NCBI GenBank assembly: GCA_016298065.1
Contig: JAEDDN010000009.1
Coordinates: 1 to 30,478, forward strand
DNA length: 30,478 bases
Direction of reading: 5' to 3'
Source of the DNA: Oscillospiraceae bacterium
GTDB lineage: Bacteria > Bacillota > Clostridia > Oscillospirales > Ruminococcaceae
In this document: positions 8,455 through 17,733 of the stretch, one piece after another
Numbering within the stretch: position 1 is the first letter of the stretch
How the letters are laid out: every line of letters begins with the position of its first letter
Made by a program: the position numbers and the translations under genes
The notes under the pieces: model-generated
Told to the model about the DNA's origin: nothing
The model's input: the letters and a program-made list of their open reading frames with translations, nothing else
The model's database searches: none

Positions 8455-10404
8455 TTAATCCTCGCAGTATTCGTCAATCGATGCGATTAACATTTGCTTT
8501 ACCTTGTCGGCAGGAATATTCTTGATTTGCGCCGCCGCCATTGTCTGATGTCCGCCGCCGCCTAATTTTTCCATTATTACCTGCACATTTATATTTCCGA
8601 GCGAACGTGCGGAAACCGATATAGCGTCCTTTTGCTCAAAAATAACAAACGAAGCGTCTACATTATCAATGTTAAGCAGTTCATCTGCCGCCTGCGCAGC
8701 GATGACTTTTGATATAAGACCTTCGCCCGAAGCAATAGCGCAGTTTTTATACGGCTGTGCCGAAGCGACAATTTTGGATTTTTGTCTGTATTCCTCCATA
8801 CTGCCTGCAAACAGCTTTTTAACCGCCACGGTATCTGCGCCGTTTCGCTTTAAATAAGCCGCCGCTTCAAAGGTTCTCACCCCTGTTTTCATCACGAAGT
8901 TTTTGGTGTCAAGCATAATTCCCGCAAGCAGTGCTCCTGCGTGATGACTCTTTAGGGTGCAGTCCTCACCGAAGTAGGAAAACAGCTCCGTTACAAGCTC
9001 CGAAGCTGAAGAGGCGTAGGTTTCGTGATAAGAAATAAGCGTATTATCTATGTAGTCTACCATTCTTCTGTGGTGGTCGATAACGACAATATTTTTACAC
9101 TCCCTGTAAACCTTTTCGCTTTCCAAAAACGAAGGCGAATGTGTATCCACAATAAATAAAAGCGTGTTGCGGTTTATAAGCTCTAAGGCGTCCTGCTCGT
9201 TTATAAATAAGCCGTCGTCCTCAAACTTGCAGTAATAATCTACAAGCTCGCCTGCAAGGCAAAGCTTTTTATCTAACACAATGTTTACCGACTTACCCAT
9301 ACATTCGCAGGCTCTCGCCATACCTATACCTGCGCCTAAGGAATCTAAATCTGCGTGACGGTGCCCCATAATAAGCACATTATCGGCCGCTTTTATAAGG
9401 TCAGCCATAGCCGAAGCAAGTATACGGCTTTTTACCTTGTTGCGCTTTTCCACGGAAGTTGAAGCGCTGCCGTAAAATCTATAGCCGTCAAACACCTTTA
9501 CCGCAACTTGATCTCCGCCTCTGCCGAGTGCCATTTCGAGTGCTTTTTTAGAATCTCTTTCGTTTTGCTCAATCGTGTCGCCGTCGCTTCCCACGCCGAT
9601 TGACAGAGTTACCGGTATCTTTTCGCTTGTGACGATATTTTTAACCTGCTCTAATATTTTAAACTTTGTCTTTATCATCTCTTGATAATAATAGCTTTCG
9701 ACTACGGCAAAATACTTATCTCGCTCGTATTTTTGTATAAAGCCGTTTGCCGAGGCTATATATTTTTCAAGCAGTCTGTTTACCTCGCTTAAAACGTGGG
9801 TTTTATCGCTTTCCTTAGCGTTTTTGATAATTTCCTCATAACTGTCTATTACTATGGTCATTACCACGGGCTTTGTTTTGAAATATTTATCAAATACCTT
9901 TTCGTGCTCGGTAATGTCTATAAGATAAAGCATATGTAAGCATTCCTCGCCTTGAGTTGAGGCGACGTGATATGCTTTAAAAAACATTTTGTTATATTCT
10001 ATTATCGCTCCCTGATTATCGGAAAGCTCCTTAAAGCTGAGCGCAGTTATTTTATCAAGCTTACCGCCGTAAAACTCGTCGCCGTTTAAAATTTCCTCCA
10101 CCGCTTCATTATACCATATTATCTCACGGCTTGAGTTTGTGATAATTACGCCCATAGGCAAAAGCATCATATTTTTTACGTCTTCGCCGCCTATGTGCTT
10201 ACTTATCTGCTTTAAATACCTCTCAACATCTCGGTGAAGCTTTACATAACGATATACCGAATAGCCGACAAGCAAAAGCACTACAGGTATAAGCCCAAAA
10301 AACAAATATTTATTATAATAATACGATACGCCCAAAACGCCGCAGCCGAGTATAAGGATAATTAAAATAAAGGATTTTATCATCCAAACCTTTCCGCTTT
10401 TCAT
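8455..10404 (-). CDS. gdpP: Cyclic-di-AMP phosphodiesterase GdpP
   Basis: A 649-residue membrane enzyme that hydrolyses c-di-AMP and so lowers the second messenger controlling potassium and cell-wall homeostasis. Two membrane helices (about 10-28 and 33-51), a PAS-like domain (about 75-165), a degenerate GGDEF domain (about 175-315, the usual signature is lost), then DHH-DHHA1 with GHRHADLDS (347-355), D420, DHH (443-445) and a C-terminal GGGGHQ. All metal ligands expected for the DHH centre appear present. The start is ATG after GGAG. It lies 34 bp upstream of rplI. Confidence 0.95.
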   Translation of the reverse strand: MKSGKVWMIKSFILIILILGCGVLGVSYYYNKYLFFGLIPVVLLLVGYSVYRYVKLHRDVERYLKQISKHIGGEDVKNMMLLPMGVIITNSSREIIWYNEAVEEILNGDEFYGGKLDKITALSFKELSDNQGAIIEYNKMFFKAYHVASTQGEECLHMLYLIDITEHEKVFDKYFKTKPVVMTIVIDSYEEIIKNAKESDKTHVLSEVNRLLEKYIASANGFIQKYERDKYFAVVESYYYQEMIKTKFKILEQVKNIVTSEKIPVTLSIGVGSDGDTIEQNERDSKKALEMALGRGGDQVAVKVFDGYRFYGSASTSVEKRNKVKSRILASAMADLIKAADNVLIMGHRHADLDSLGAGIGMARACECMGKSVNIVLDKKLCLAGELVDYYCKFEDDGLFINEQDALELINRNTLLFIVDTHSPSFLESEKVYRECKNIVVIDHHRRMVDYIDNTLISYHETYASSASELVTELFSYFGEDCTLKSHHAGALLAGIMLDTKNFVMKTGVRTFEAAAYLKRNGADTVAVKKLFAGSMEEYRQKSKIVASAQPYKNCAIASGEGLISKVIAAQAADELLNIDNVDASFVIFEQKDAISVSARSLGNINVQVIMEKLGGGGHQTMAAAQIKNIPADKVKQMLIASIDEYCED

Positions 10405-10442
10405 AATAATCTCCGTTCTGCTTTTTTATAAATAGCCTTTTG

Positions 10443-12344
10443 CTACACTTCCATAATAATAGGCAAAATCATAGGTGAACGCTTGGTTTTGCGGTAAATA
10501 AAGCTTGACAAAGCGTCCTTGACCGAAAGCTTTATTGTAGTCCAGTCACGAATGTTATTTTCATAACAGCGATCTAAAGTATCCTTGACAACTTCTCTTG
10601 CCTTGTCGATAAGCTCCTCTGACTCTCTTACATATACAAAGCCTCTTGATACAATATCAGGTCCTGCCATACAAGCGCCTGTAAGTCCGTCCATAGTAGC
10701 AACTACTATTATAAGTCCGTCCTGCGCCAAGTGCTTCCTGTCACGCAGTACAACCGAGCCTACATCTCCTACGCCCAAGCCGTCTACGAATACAGCGCCT
10801 GCGGTTACGCTTCCTGAAACCTTCATTTCGAGGTTGTCAAGCTCAACCACCTGACCTATATCACCGATATGAATATTTGACGGTGACATACCTATATCCT
10901 GCGCTAAACGTGCATGCGCTCTTAAATGCTTAAACTCGCCGTGCACCGGCATAAAAAACTTAGGCTTCGTAAGGGTTAACATCATCTTTAATTCGTCCTG
11001 ACAGGCGTGTCCCGAAACGTGAACCTCATACATTTTGTCGTATATGACCTCTGCTCCTAATTTTAAAAGGTCGTTTACAACTCTTGTGACGTGCTTTTCG
11101 TTACCCGGTATAGGGGTTGCCGAAATTATAATGCAGTCCTCGGAGGTAACGGTAACCTTGCGGTGATCGCCCGAAGCCATTCTTGCAAGCGCAGACAAAG
11201 GCTCGCCCTGACTTCCCGTGGTTACCAGCACAAGCTGTTCATTTGGATAACGGCTTATTGAGTCAATATCTATAAGCACTCCCTCAGGGATATTAAGATA
11301 CCCTAATTCAACCGCCTTTTTAACTACGTTTTCCATACTCCTGCCCGATACGGCAACCTTACGTCCGTATTTTACGGCGTTGTCGGCTATCTGCTGTATA
11401 CGGTGAATGTTAGAGGCAAAGGTCGCAACTATTATGCGCTTGCCCACGGCATTGTTAAAGAGCATATTAAACGACTGCCCTACCTTGCTTTCGCTCATGG
11501 TGTAGCCGGGTTTTTCGGCGTTTGTAGAGTCTGCCAAAAGACAAAGCACACCCTTGTTGCCAAGCTCTGCAAAGCGTGCAAGGTCTATTATATCGCCGCC
11601 TATGGGCGAATAGTCTATCTTAAAGTCGCCGGTCTGAACTATAACTCCCGACGGCGTATGAATAGCCATACCGATACAGTCGGGGATAGAATGGTTTACC
11701 CTTATAAATTCCACCGCCATACAGCCGACCTTAACAGTCTGGCGAGGCACTACGACATTTAAGCTTGCTCTGCCCAAAAGTCCGTGTTCTCTTAGCTTAT
11801 CCTCGATAAGCCCTATCGCCAGCTTAGTGCCGTATATCGGCACATTTATCTTTTTGAGCAGATACGGAATACTTCCTATATGGTCCTCGTGTCCGTGAGT
11901 GATAAAAAGACCTCTTATTTTATCTGCGTTTTCCTCAATAAACGAAAAGTCCGGTATAACCAAGTCAACACCAAGCATATCTGCGTCAGGGAAAGCAAGT
12001 CCGCAATCGACTATAAACATATCGTGACCGCATTCATAAACGGTCATATTTTTACCGATTTCGTTTAAGCCGCCTAAGGGAATAATCCTTACCGGAGTTT
12101 TTCTTATAACCTTGTTTTGCTGTTTACCCTTACCGGAGGACATAGTTTTCTTATCTGTCTTTTTTACCGATTTATCGGCTTTTTTTACCGCCTTGTCGGA
12201 CTTTTTTTCCATATTAAGCTTTGTCTGCTTTTTGGGTTCCGATTGCTTTTTTAGTTTATTCTTGGGTTTGCCCGCCTTTACGTTTGATTTTAAAGTCTTT
12301 TGCTTTGTACCCTCAGATTTTGTTTTCTTTTCTTGTTTTACCAC
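10443..12344 (-). CDS. rnj: Ribonuclease J
   Basis: A 633-residue metallo-beta-lactamase/beta-CASP nuclease for 5'-3' exo- and endonucleolytic RNA turnover. The core starts near residue 84 (VRIIPLGGLNEIGKNM), carries the zinc motif THGHEDHIG (149-157), and later has the beta-CASP strings TGSQGEPLSALARM and PVHGE. The first about 80 residues form an extremely Lys-rich, low-complexity tail (about one residue in three is Lys) that most RNase J proteins lack. An RNA- or ribosome-binding role for it is inference. The start is GTG with AGAGAGG upstream, and the next in-frame methionine lies at residue 45. The gene heads the run rnj-gdpP-rplI-dnaB-tilS-ftsH. Confidence 0.95.
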   Translation of the reverse strand: MVKQEKKTKSEGTKQKTLKSNVKAGKPKNKLKKQSEPKKQTKLNMEKKSDKAVKKADKSVKKTDKKTMSSGKGKQQNKVIRKTPVRIIPLGGLNEIGKNMTVYECGHDMFIVDCGLAFPDADMLGVDLVIPDFSFIEENADKIRGLFITHGHEDHIGSIPYLLKKINVPIYGTKLAIGLIEDKLREHGLLGRASLNVVVPRQTVKVGCMAVEFIRVNHSIPDCIGMAIHTPSGVIVQTGDFKIDYSPIGGDIIDLARFAELGNKGVLCLLADSTNAEKPGYTMSESKVGQSFNMLFNNAVGKRIIVATFASNIHRIQQIADNAVKYGRKVAVSGRSMENVVKKAVELGYLNIPEGVLIDIDSISRYPNEQLVLVTTGSQGEPLSALARMASGDHRKVTVTSEDCIIISATPIPGNEKHVTRVVNDLLKLGAEVIYDKMYEVHVSGHACQDELKMMLTLTKPKFFMPVHGEFKHLRAHARLAQDIGMSPSNIHIGDIGQVVELDNLEMKVSGSVTAGAVFVDGLGVGDVGSVVLRDRKHLAQDGLIIVVATMDGLTGACMAGPDIVSRGFVYVRESEELIDKAREVVKDTLDRCYENNIRDWTTIKLSVKDALSSFIYRKTKRSPMILPIIMEV

Positions 12345-12645
12345 GTTTTTACCTCTCTTTAATATCTGCTATACCTGATTTTATCGGCATAATAATACGT
12401 CGGCTGAAGGAGTCTTTCTTTTTTAAAATCTCACAAATTTCTGATATGTAACGCAACTAAATTAAAGCCACACCTAAACTGCGTCGCTTAAAAAGACTTA
12501 TTTTCAGCTTTTCCGTACAAATAATCAAGGCTTACAGTTACTGCAAAAAAGCAGTAAAGCATAAATGTAAAAGCGAGTTTCCGAAAGCCTTATAAATTTT
12601 AAGTCGGTACTGTCTTTATAGGTATACCGACACCGCATAATTATA
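12345..12645 (-). promoter_or_regulatory. Long folded 5' leader of rnj
   Basis: About 300 nt separate the predicted start point from the rnj GTG, with no coding frame of note. The RNA can form a GTCGGTA/TACCGAC stem (12625-12631 with 12603-12609) near its 5' end, and a 7-bp stem AAGGCTT/AAGCCTT (12585-12591 with 12527-12533). The latter encloses a TTACTGC hairpin with a six-U loop (12551-12557 with 12538-12544). Long AU-rich folded leaders are known on some RNase genes, where they serve self-regulation. That role here is inference. Confidence 0.5.
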
Positions 12646-12651
12646 TATTTT

Positions 12652-12680
12652 ATTTTACTTTCATTTTATAGCATTGTCAA
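12652..12680 (-). promoter_or_regulatory. Promoter of the rnj run
   Basis: TTGACA at 12675-12680, a 17-bp spacer and TAAAAT at 12652-12657 on the minus strand. This is the only strong promoter seen ahead of the six-gene run. Confidence 0.7.
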
Positions 12681-12702
12681 GATTATGTAGTAAATAATCA
12701 TT

Positions 12703-12749
12703 AGGTTAAAAAAATATTCGGCTAAGTAAAACTTAAACCGAATATTTTT
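12703..12749 (-). terminator. Intrinsic terminator after ypeB
   Basis: A 12-bp stem (12738-12749 with 12710-12721) with the minus-strand T-run TTTTTTTAACC. It starts about 15 bp after the ypeB stop codon. Confidence 0.8.
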
Positions 12750-12764
12750 GGGGGTTTTTTGTTT

Positions 12765-14111
12765 TTATACGGTAAGCGTACCGTTGTCGTCGGTATAAAG
12801 GATATATAAATTTTCCTCATTTCCTGTAGCGGCGTTTATATAAACTAAAATGTCGTCGTCCTTATATGAGCAAATACATTCATAACAAAGCACTTCGCTC
12901 AAGCTATCGGTAGGAATAACGCAAAGCTTACAGGACTTTACCGTCAAAATCGGGCTCACCTTAGCTGCCGCCTGCTCAGAGGTAAGCGTTGTGGTAAAGC
13001 TTTCTCTTTCGGTATGATTTGTAATATAGCCTCTTGCATCATACCTTAACACCTCGCCGTTTTCCATAGAAACGGCTACCTTTATTAAGTCGGGATAGCA
13101 TATAATTCCCTGCTCTATAGCGGCAAAGTTTATTACAATCATATTGCTGTTTATTTCATAATAGGTTTCGGTCATACTGTCAATTCCCAAAGCTTTAAGG
13201 TATTCCTTAGCCTTTGCAATACATTCTTTTGCCGAAAGGATTTGCTGTTCGGGTATTTTATAGTTAATATAATAAGCTACATACCCGCCGTTTTTAGTGA
13301 CTGCGATATTTATATCGTCACCTTTAAAGCAATAAGAGGGCATTTTTGAGGTTTCGTCCTCGTCATCTGAAAGCTTATCTTTCTTAAGACCTGCCGCCTT
13401 TGCCGCAATTTCTCTTGCCTGTTCCCTTGAAATTTCCGCTTTGCCTTTAGTCATAACAGGCGTTTTTTCTAAAATGTGGTCGGAAAAAGGTCCGTCGTAA
13501 ATAAGTGTGGGGTAAGACGAAAGCGAATCCTCAAACTCCGAAAATCCGTCCGAGATATTAACGCTGTTTACCGTAGTGGTCGAGGAGGACGTGTCGTTTT
13601 TCACCTCGTTAAAGCTTATACTGCCCGTGCGTATAGCGTCCTGCAAAACAAATACCTGCTCAAGCATACCCGTACAGTAGCCTTTGAGCTTCTCCATATT
13701 TTCTCGTTCTTCACCGGTCAGCTGATCGCCTCTTGCCACCTTTTTGGCAAGTGCAACCGAGTAATCTCCGACTTGCGATAAAAATTTATAGGTGTTTTCC
13801 AAATTTAAATAGTTCATCGGAAGCCCCGACAAACATTCTTTTGCAAAGCTTGCTTCGCTCGAAAGCTTGTTGGAAAGTGCTGTCATCGTTTCTGCGCTGT
13901 TTGAATACATGGTTTTTGTAAGGGTGGTCTCAATGTCCTCCAGATAGTTTCCTAAGTCGTCCACCGATCTTAAATACTGGTATTCAAGCTTTGTCTCTGC
14001 CCTTGAAGCCTTAGCGGCGTTAATAATACAAAAAGCCGAAAGCACCGCAACTGTAGCCAAAGCAAAGCTTACAAGCCTTATCATTCCTCTTTTTGAGAGA
14101 GTAATCTTCAT
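12765..14111 (-). CDS. ypeB: Germination protein YpeB-like, PepSY domains
   Basis: A 448-residue exported or membrane-anchored protein. A hydrophobic segment at about 10-32 is followed by the YpeB helical region (about 38-170), including NLENTYKFLSQVGDYSVAL, typical of the family. The C-terminal half has PepSY/YpeB repeats (about 220-300, 305-375 and 378-448). In Bacillus, YpeB stabilises the spore cortex-lytic enzyme SleB and is made in the forespore. sleB is usually next door but is not in this window: the neighbours are pflB and rnj. The start ATG has GGAGG. A forespore-type promoter could not be recognised with confidence. Presence suggests a spore-forming ancestry; function here is inferred from similarity only. 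Confidence 0.82.
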   Translation of the reverse strand: MKITLSKRGMIRLVSFALATVAVLSAFCIINAAKASRAETKLEYQYLRSVDDLGNYLEDIETTLTKTMYSNSAETMTALSNKLSSEASFAKECLSGLPMNYLNLENTYKFLSQVGDYSVALAKKVARGDQLTGEERENMEKLKGYCTGMLEQVFVLQDAIRTGSISFNEVKNDTSSSTTTVNSVNISDGFSEFEDSLSSYPTLIYDGPFSDHILEKTPVMTKGKAEISREQAREIAAKAAGLKKDKLSDDEDETSKMPSYCFKGDDINIAVTKNGGYVAYYINYKIPEQQILSAKECIAKAKEYLKALGIDSMTETYYEINSNMIVINFAAIEQGIICYPDLIKVAVSMENGEVLRYDARGYITNHTERESFTTTLTSEQAAAKVSPILTVKSCKLCVIPTDSLSEVLCYECICSYKDDDILVYINAATGNEENLYILYTDDNGTLTV

Positions 14112-14202
14112 TTAAGTTTCCTCCATTAACTATTTTTACATATTGTTTGTCTATATTTTAAAAATATACTATTGGAGGGCGATAAAATATTTTTATGCTT
14201 AC

Positions 14203-14241
14203 ATAAAAATATCAGGTTGTCGATAAAACCGACAACCTGAT
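14203..14241 (-). terminator. Intrinsic terminator after pflB
   Basis: A 12-bp perfect stem (14230-14241 with 14211-14222) is followed by ATTTTTATG on the minus strand. A second AT-only hairpin, ATTTTTATG/CATAAAAAT, follows immediately (14190-14211), sharing the T-run. Confidence 0.8.
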
Positions 14242-14262
14242 TTGAGTTTATGATTTTTAAGT

Positions 14263-16509
14263 TTACATTCTCTCGTGCGCATTTCTTGCTATAACGTCGA
14301 GCTGTTGCTCTCTTGTTAGGTCGATAAACTTAACCGCATAACCTGAAACACGGATTGTAAAGTTTGCGTATTCGGGCTTTTCCGGGTGCTCCATTGCGTC
14401 CTTTAGCTTGTCCACACCAAATACGTTTACATTTAGGTGATGTGCGCCCTTGTCAAAATAACCGTCTAATATATGCCAAAGATTATTTTTTCTTTCCTCA
14501 TCGCTATGTCCCAAAGCGTCAGGACTTATGGTTTGAGTATTGGAAATTCCGTCAAGCGCATATTCATACGGCAATTTTGCAACAGAGTTAAGCGAAGCAA
14601 GCAAGCCGTTTTTCTCTGCGCCGTAAGCCGGGTTTGCTCCGGGTGCAAAAGGTGCAAAGGCTTTTCTCCCGTCGGGCAAAGCGCCTGTTGCCTTACCGTA
14701 AACCACGTTTGAAGTTATGGTTAAGATTGATGTTGTAGGCTCAGACTCACGGTAGGTATGGTGTTTTCTTACCTTATTCATAAAGGTCTTTAAAAGCCAA
14801 ACCGCAATATCGTCTGCTCTTTCATCATCGTTTCCGTAGCGTGGGAAATCGCCTTTAGTATCGAAATCTATTATAAGTCCGTTTTCATCTCTTATGGTTT
14901 TTACCTTGGCGTACTTAATTGCACAAAGTGAATCGACAACGTGAGAAAATCCTGCAATACCGGTTGCAAAGGTTCTTCTTACATCGGTATCTATAAGCGC
15001 CATTTCGGCAGCCTCATAGTAATATTTGTCGTGCATATAGTGAATTAGGTTTAAGGTGTTGACATAAAGCTCAACCAGCCAGTCCATCATAGCGTCAAAC
15101 TTTTCTATAACCTCGTCATAGTCGAGATATTCCGAGGTTACCGGAGCGTATTCGGGACCCACCTGATCTTTTATTTTGGAATCAACGCCGCCGTTTAAGG
15201 CGTAGAGTAAGCATTTTGCAAGGTTTGCCCTTGCGCCGAAAAACTGAATTTCCTTGCCTGTTTGAGTTGCGGAAACGCAACAGCAAATGCTGTAGTCATC
15301 GCCCCATATCGGGCGCATAACGCCGTCGTTTTCATACTGAATAGACGAGGTGTTTACCGAAATTTTTGCGGCGTATTTTTTAAAGTTTTCTGGTAACTTT
15401 GAGCAGTATAGCACCGTTAGGTTAGGCTCCGGCGACGGACCCATGTTTTCGAGCGTATGCAAAAAACGGAAGTCGTTTTTGGTTACCATGTGACGACCGT
15501 CCGTGCCGACGCCTGCCATTTCAAGAGTTGCCCAAACCGGATCCCCCGAAAAAAGCTCGTTATATGACGGTATTCTCGCAAACTTAACCATACGGAATTT
15601 CAAAACGAGGTGGTCTATAAGCTCCTGCGCCTGTCTTTCGGTTAGGGTGCCCTCGTCCAAATCCCTCTGAATGTATATATCAAGGAAGGTTGAAATTCTG
15701 CCTACGCTCATAGCAGCGCCGTTTTGGGTTTTAATTGCGGCAAGATAGCCGAAATAAAGCCACTGAATAGCCTCTTTTGCATTCTGAGCAGGTAATGAAA
15801 TATCAAAGCCGTAGATTTGAGCCATTTCCTTCATATTCTTTAAGGCTCTGATTTGTTCGGCAATTTCTTCTCTTAGGCGGATAAACTTATCTATCATATT
15901 TCTTCCGCCGCAGTTTTGAAGGTCGGTTTCCTTATGTTTAATTAAAAGGTCAATTCCGTAAAGCGCAACTCTTCTGTAGTCTCCTACTATTCTGCCTCTG
16001 CCGTAGGTATCGGGCAAGCCTGTTATGATATGGCTGTGTCTTGCCTTTTTCATTTCAGGTGTATAAGCGTCAAAAACCGCCTGGTTGTGCGTTTTATGGT
16101 AATCGGTGAATACTCTTTGCAAATCCTCGTTTACCGTATAGCCGTATGTCTTAGCGGCTTTAACCGCCATATTTATACCGCCGTACGGCATAAACGCTCT
16201 TTTAAGGGGCTTGTCTGTCTGAAGCCCTACAATCTGCTCTAAGTCTTTCATAGACTCATCGATATATCCGGGACCGTAGGAGGTAAGGGTTGATACTATT
16301 TCGGTTTCACATTCGAGCACGCCGCCCTTTGCACGTTCTTGACGTTGAAGCTCTTGCAACCTTCCCCATAATTTATCGGTAGCTTCGGTCGGTCCTTCGA
16401 GAAAATCCTCGTTACCGTTATAAGGGGTATAGTTATTCTGAATGAAATCTCTGACATTTATATCTTCTGTCCATACTCCGCCTTTAAAATTTCTCCAAGC
16501 GTTCTTCAT
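14263..16509 (-). CDS. pflB: Formate C-acetyltransferase (pyruvate formate-lyase)
   Basis: A 748-residue cytoplasmic glycyl-radical enzyme: pyruvate + CoA gives acetyl-CoA + formate, a main step of anaerobic mixed-acid fermentation. The catalytic cysteines lie in DDYSICCCVS; C410-C411 correspond to the E. coli C418-C419 pair, and C409 makes a run of three. The C-terminal radical loop RVSGYAV places the glycyl radical at G723, 25 residues from the end as expected. An upstream GRGRIVGDYRR segment (170-180) also matches the family. AAGGGGAG precedes the ATG. It lies 60 bp downstream of its activase gene, so both are probably one transcript; the order pflA-pflB is the reverse of the common one. 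Confidence 0.97.
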   Translation of the reverse strand: MKNAWRNFKGGVWTEDINVRDFIQNNYTPYNGNEDFLEGPTEATDKLWGRLQELQRQERAKGGVLECETEIVSTLTSYGPGYIDESMKDLEQIVGLQTDKPLKRAFMPYGGINMAVKAAKTYGYTVNEDLQRVFTDYHKTHNQAVFDAYTPEMKKARHSHIITGLPDTYGRGRIVGDYRRVALYGIDLLIKHKETDLQNCGGRNMIDKFIRLREEIAEQIRALKNMKEMAQIYGFDISLPAQNAKEAIQWLYFGYLAAIKTQNGAAMSVGRISTFLDIYIQRDLDEGTLTERQAQELIDHLVLKFRMVKFARIPSYNELFSGDPVWATLEMAGVGTDGRHMVTKNDFRFLHTLENMGPSPEPNLTVLYCSKLPENFKKYAAKISVNTSSIQYENDGVMRPIWGDDYSICCCVSATQTGKEIQFFGARANLAKCLLYALNGGVDSKIKDQVGPEYAPVTSEYLDYDEVIEKFDAMMDWLVELYVNTLNLIHYMHDKYYYEAAEMALIDTDVRRTFATGIAGFSHVVDSLCAIKYAKVKTIRDENGLIIDFDTKGDFPRYGNDDERADDIAVWLLKTFMNKVRKHHTYRESEPTTSILTITSNVVYGKATGALPDGRKAFAPFAPGANPAYGAEKNGLLASLNSVAKLPYEYALDGISNTQTISPDALGHSDEERKNNLWHILDGYFDKGAHHLNVNVFGVDKLKDAMEHPEKPEYANFTIRVSGYAVKFIDLTREQQLDVIARNAHERM

Positions 16510-16569
16510 AATAACTACTCCCCTTCACTGCAAACTGCGTGCAAACAAGTTATTGTTACCTATATAAAT

Positions 16570-17301
16570 CTATGCTTTGCCCTCTAGGATTTTTTGAGCT
16601 TTTTTTATTCTTTCCTCAGAGGGTGGATTTATGCCGTCAAGAGTATAAGTAAACCCTAACTCTTTCCATTTATATGCTCCCAAGGAATGATAAGGAAGCA
16701 CCTCGATTTTTTTTACATTGTTAAGCCTTTTTATAAACTCGGCGGTTTTTATTAAATACTCGTCCTTGTCGGTTATGCCCTCTACAAGTACATGGCGTAT
16801 CCAAACGGGTTTATTTATTTCCGACAAGAATTTAAGCATATCTAAAATATTGTCGTTTTTACATTTGGTAAGCTTAATATGCTCATCGGGGTCAATATGC
16901 TTTATATCGGCTATTACAAGATCGGTATACTCCATAAGCTCTTTAAACTTTGTAAAAAAAGGCTCTTTTCTCTCAAAGGGCTGGCCTGCGGTATCAATAC
17001 AGGTGTTAATCCCCTCAGCCTTTGCCTTTTTAAAAAGCTCTGTTAAAAAATCAAGCTGTAAAAGAGGCTCGCCGCCGCTTACCGTTATTCCGCCGTCTGC
17101 ACCCCAGTAGGCACGGTAGCGGTTTGCCGTTTTTATAAGCTCTCCGGTAGTTTTTTCCTCACCCGAAGCTAAAGCCCAAGTATCTGCGTTGTGACAGTAT
17201 CTGCACCGCATAGCGCACCCTTGCATAAATATCACAAACCTTATGCCGGGGCCGTCTACCGAGCCAAAGGTTTCGGTAGAGTGTATTTTGCCCTTTAACA
17301 T
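16570..17301 (-). CDS. pflA: Pyruvate formate-lyase-activating enzyme
   Basis: A 243-residue radical-SAM enzyme that installs the glycyl radical on PflB. The CX3CX2C cluster motif is C29-C33-C36 (GCAMRCRYC). The GGEP-type SAM-binding motif is seen as VSGGEPLLQ near residue 75, and IETAG-like and IRHVLVEGITD segments are also typical. Length matches the family. The ATG follows AGAGGTG. It precedes pflB on the same strand. Confidence 0.95.
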   Translation of the reverse strand: MLKGKIHSTETFGSVDGPGIRFVIFMQGCAMRCRYCHNADTWALASGEEKTTGELIKTANRYRAYWGADGGITVSGGEPLLQLDFLTELFKKAKAEGINTCIDTAGQPFERKEPFFTKFKELMEYTDLVIADIKHIDPDEHIKLTKCKNDNILDMLKFLSEINKPVWIRHVLVEGITDKDEYLIKTAEFIKRLNNVKKIEVLPYHSLGAYKWKELGFTYTLDGINPPSEERIKKAQKILEGKA

Positions 17302-17409
17302 TAGGTTTCACCTCTTTATTAAACATAGGCAAAAGCTTATTTTTCTTTAAATTTACCGATATACACCGTAATATTCCCGAAAAATCGTAATAAATTATCG
17401 GTTATCTAC

Positions 17410-17438
17410 ATTATACCAATTAGACCTATCTTTGTAAA
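17410..17438 (-). promoter_or_regulatory. Promoter of pflA-pflB
   Basis: TTTACA (17433-17438), 17-bp spacer and TATAAT (17410-17415) on the minus strand, giving a leader of about 100 nt before pflA. No clear operator was recognised. Confidence 0.75.
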
Positions 17439-17517
17439 GAAACTAAGTGCGTTTATCTTAAATTTCGTCACTTTTTTCAAAATAGAAATATATATTAAAT
17501 TTTATAATTATAATTTG

Positions 17518-17546
17518 TTGAAAATCTATAATTTATATGTTATAAT
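17518..17546 (+). promoter_or_regulatory. Promoter of tRNA-Thr
   Basis: TTGAAA (17518-17523) and TATAAT (17541-17546) with 17-bp spacing, ending 23 bp before the mature tRNA 5' end. It is divergent from the pflA promoter. Confidence 0.75.
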
Positions 17547-17569
17547 TTTTTAGTCGGTTAAATGTTCTC

Positions 17570-17645
17570 GCTGGTATGGCTCAGTTGGTAGAGCAGCGCA
17601 TTCGTAATGCGCAGGTCATCGGTTCGAGTCCGATTACCAGCTCCA
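17570..17645 (+). tRNA. tRNA-Thr(CGT)
   Basis: A 76-nt cloverleaf with encoded CCA (17643-17645). Acceptor stem GCTGGTA/TACCAGC, D-arm with GGCTCAGTTGGTAGAGC, anticodon stem GCGCA/TGCGC with loop TTCGTAA (anticodon CGT, 17603-17605, reading ACG), and T-loop GGTTCGAGTCC. Stems are perfect. Confidence 0.96.
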
Positions 17646-17650
17646 AAAAG

Positions 17651-17681
17651 CCCCCGAAGTGTTAACACTTCGGGGGTTTTT
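17651..17681. terminator. Bidirectional terminator between tRNA-Thr and the R-M locus
   Basis: An 11-bp stem (17651-17661 with 17666-17676), loop TTAA, then TTTTT on the plus strand. On the minus strand the same hairpin is followed by CTTTTTGG, so it can also end transcription of the endonuclease gene, which stops 57 bp away. Confidence 0.85.
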
Positions 17682-17733
17682 GTACAGACTTTAAGCTCAC
17701 ATCTGCACGAAGAACAATTATTAAGCCAGCTTA

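Noticed and set aside
11403..11762. A 119-aa plus-strand frame inside rnj
   Set aside because: Antisense shadow of the conserved beta-CASP region; no start signals.
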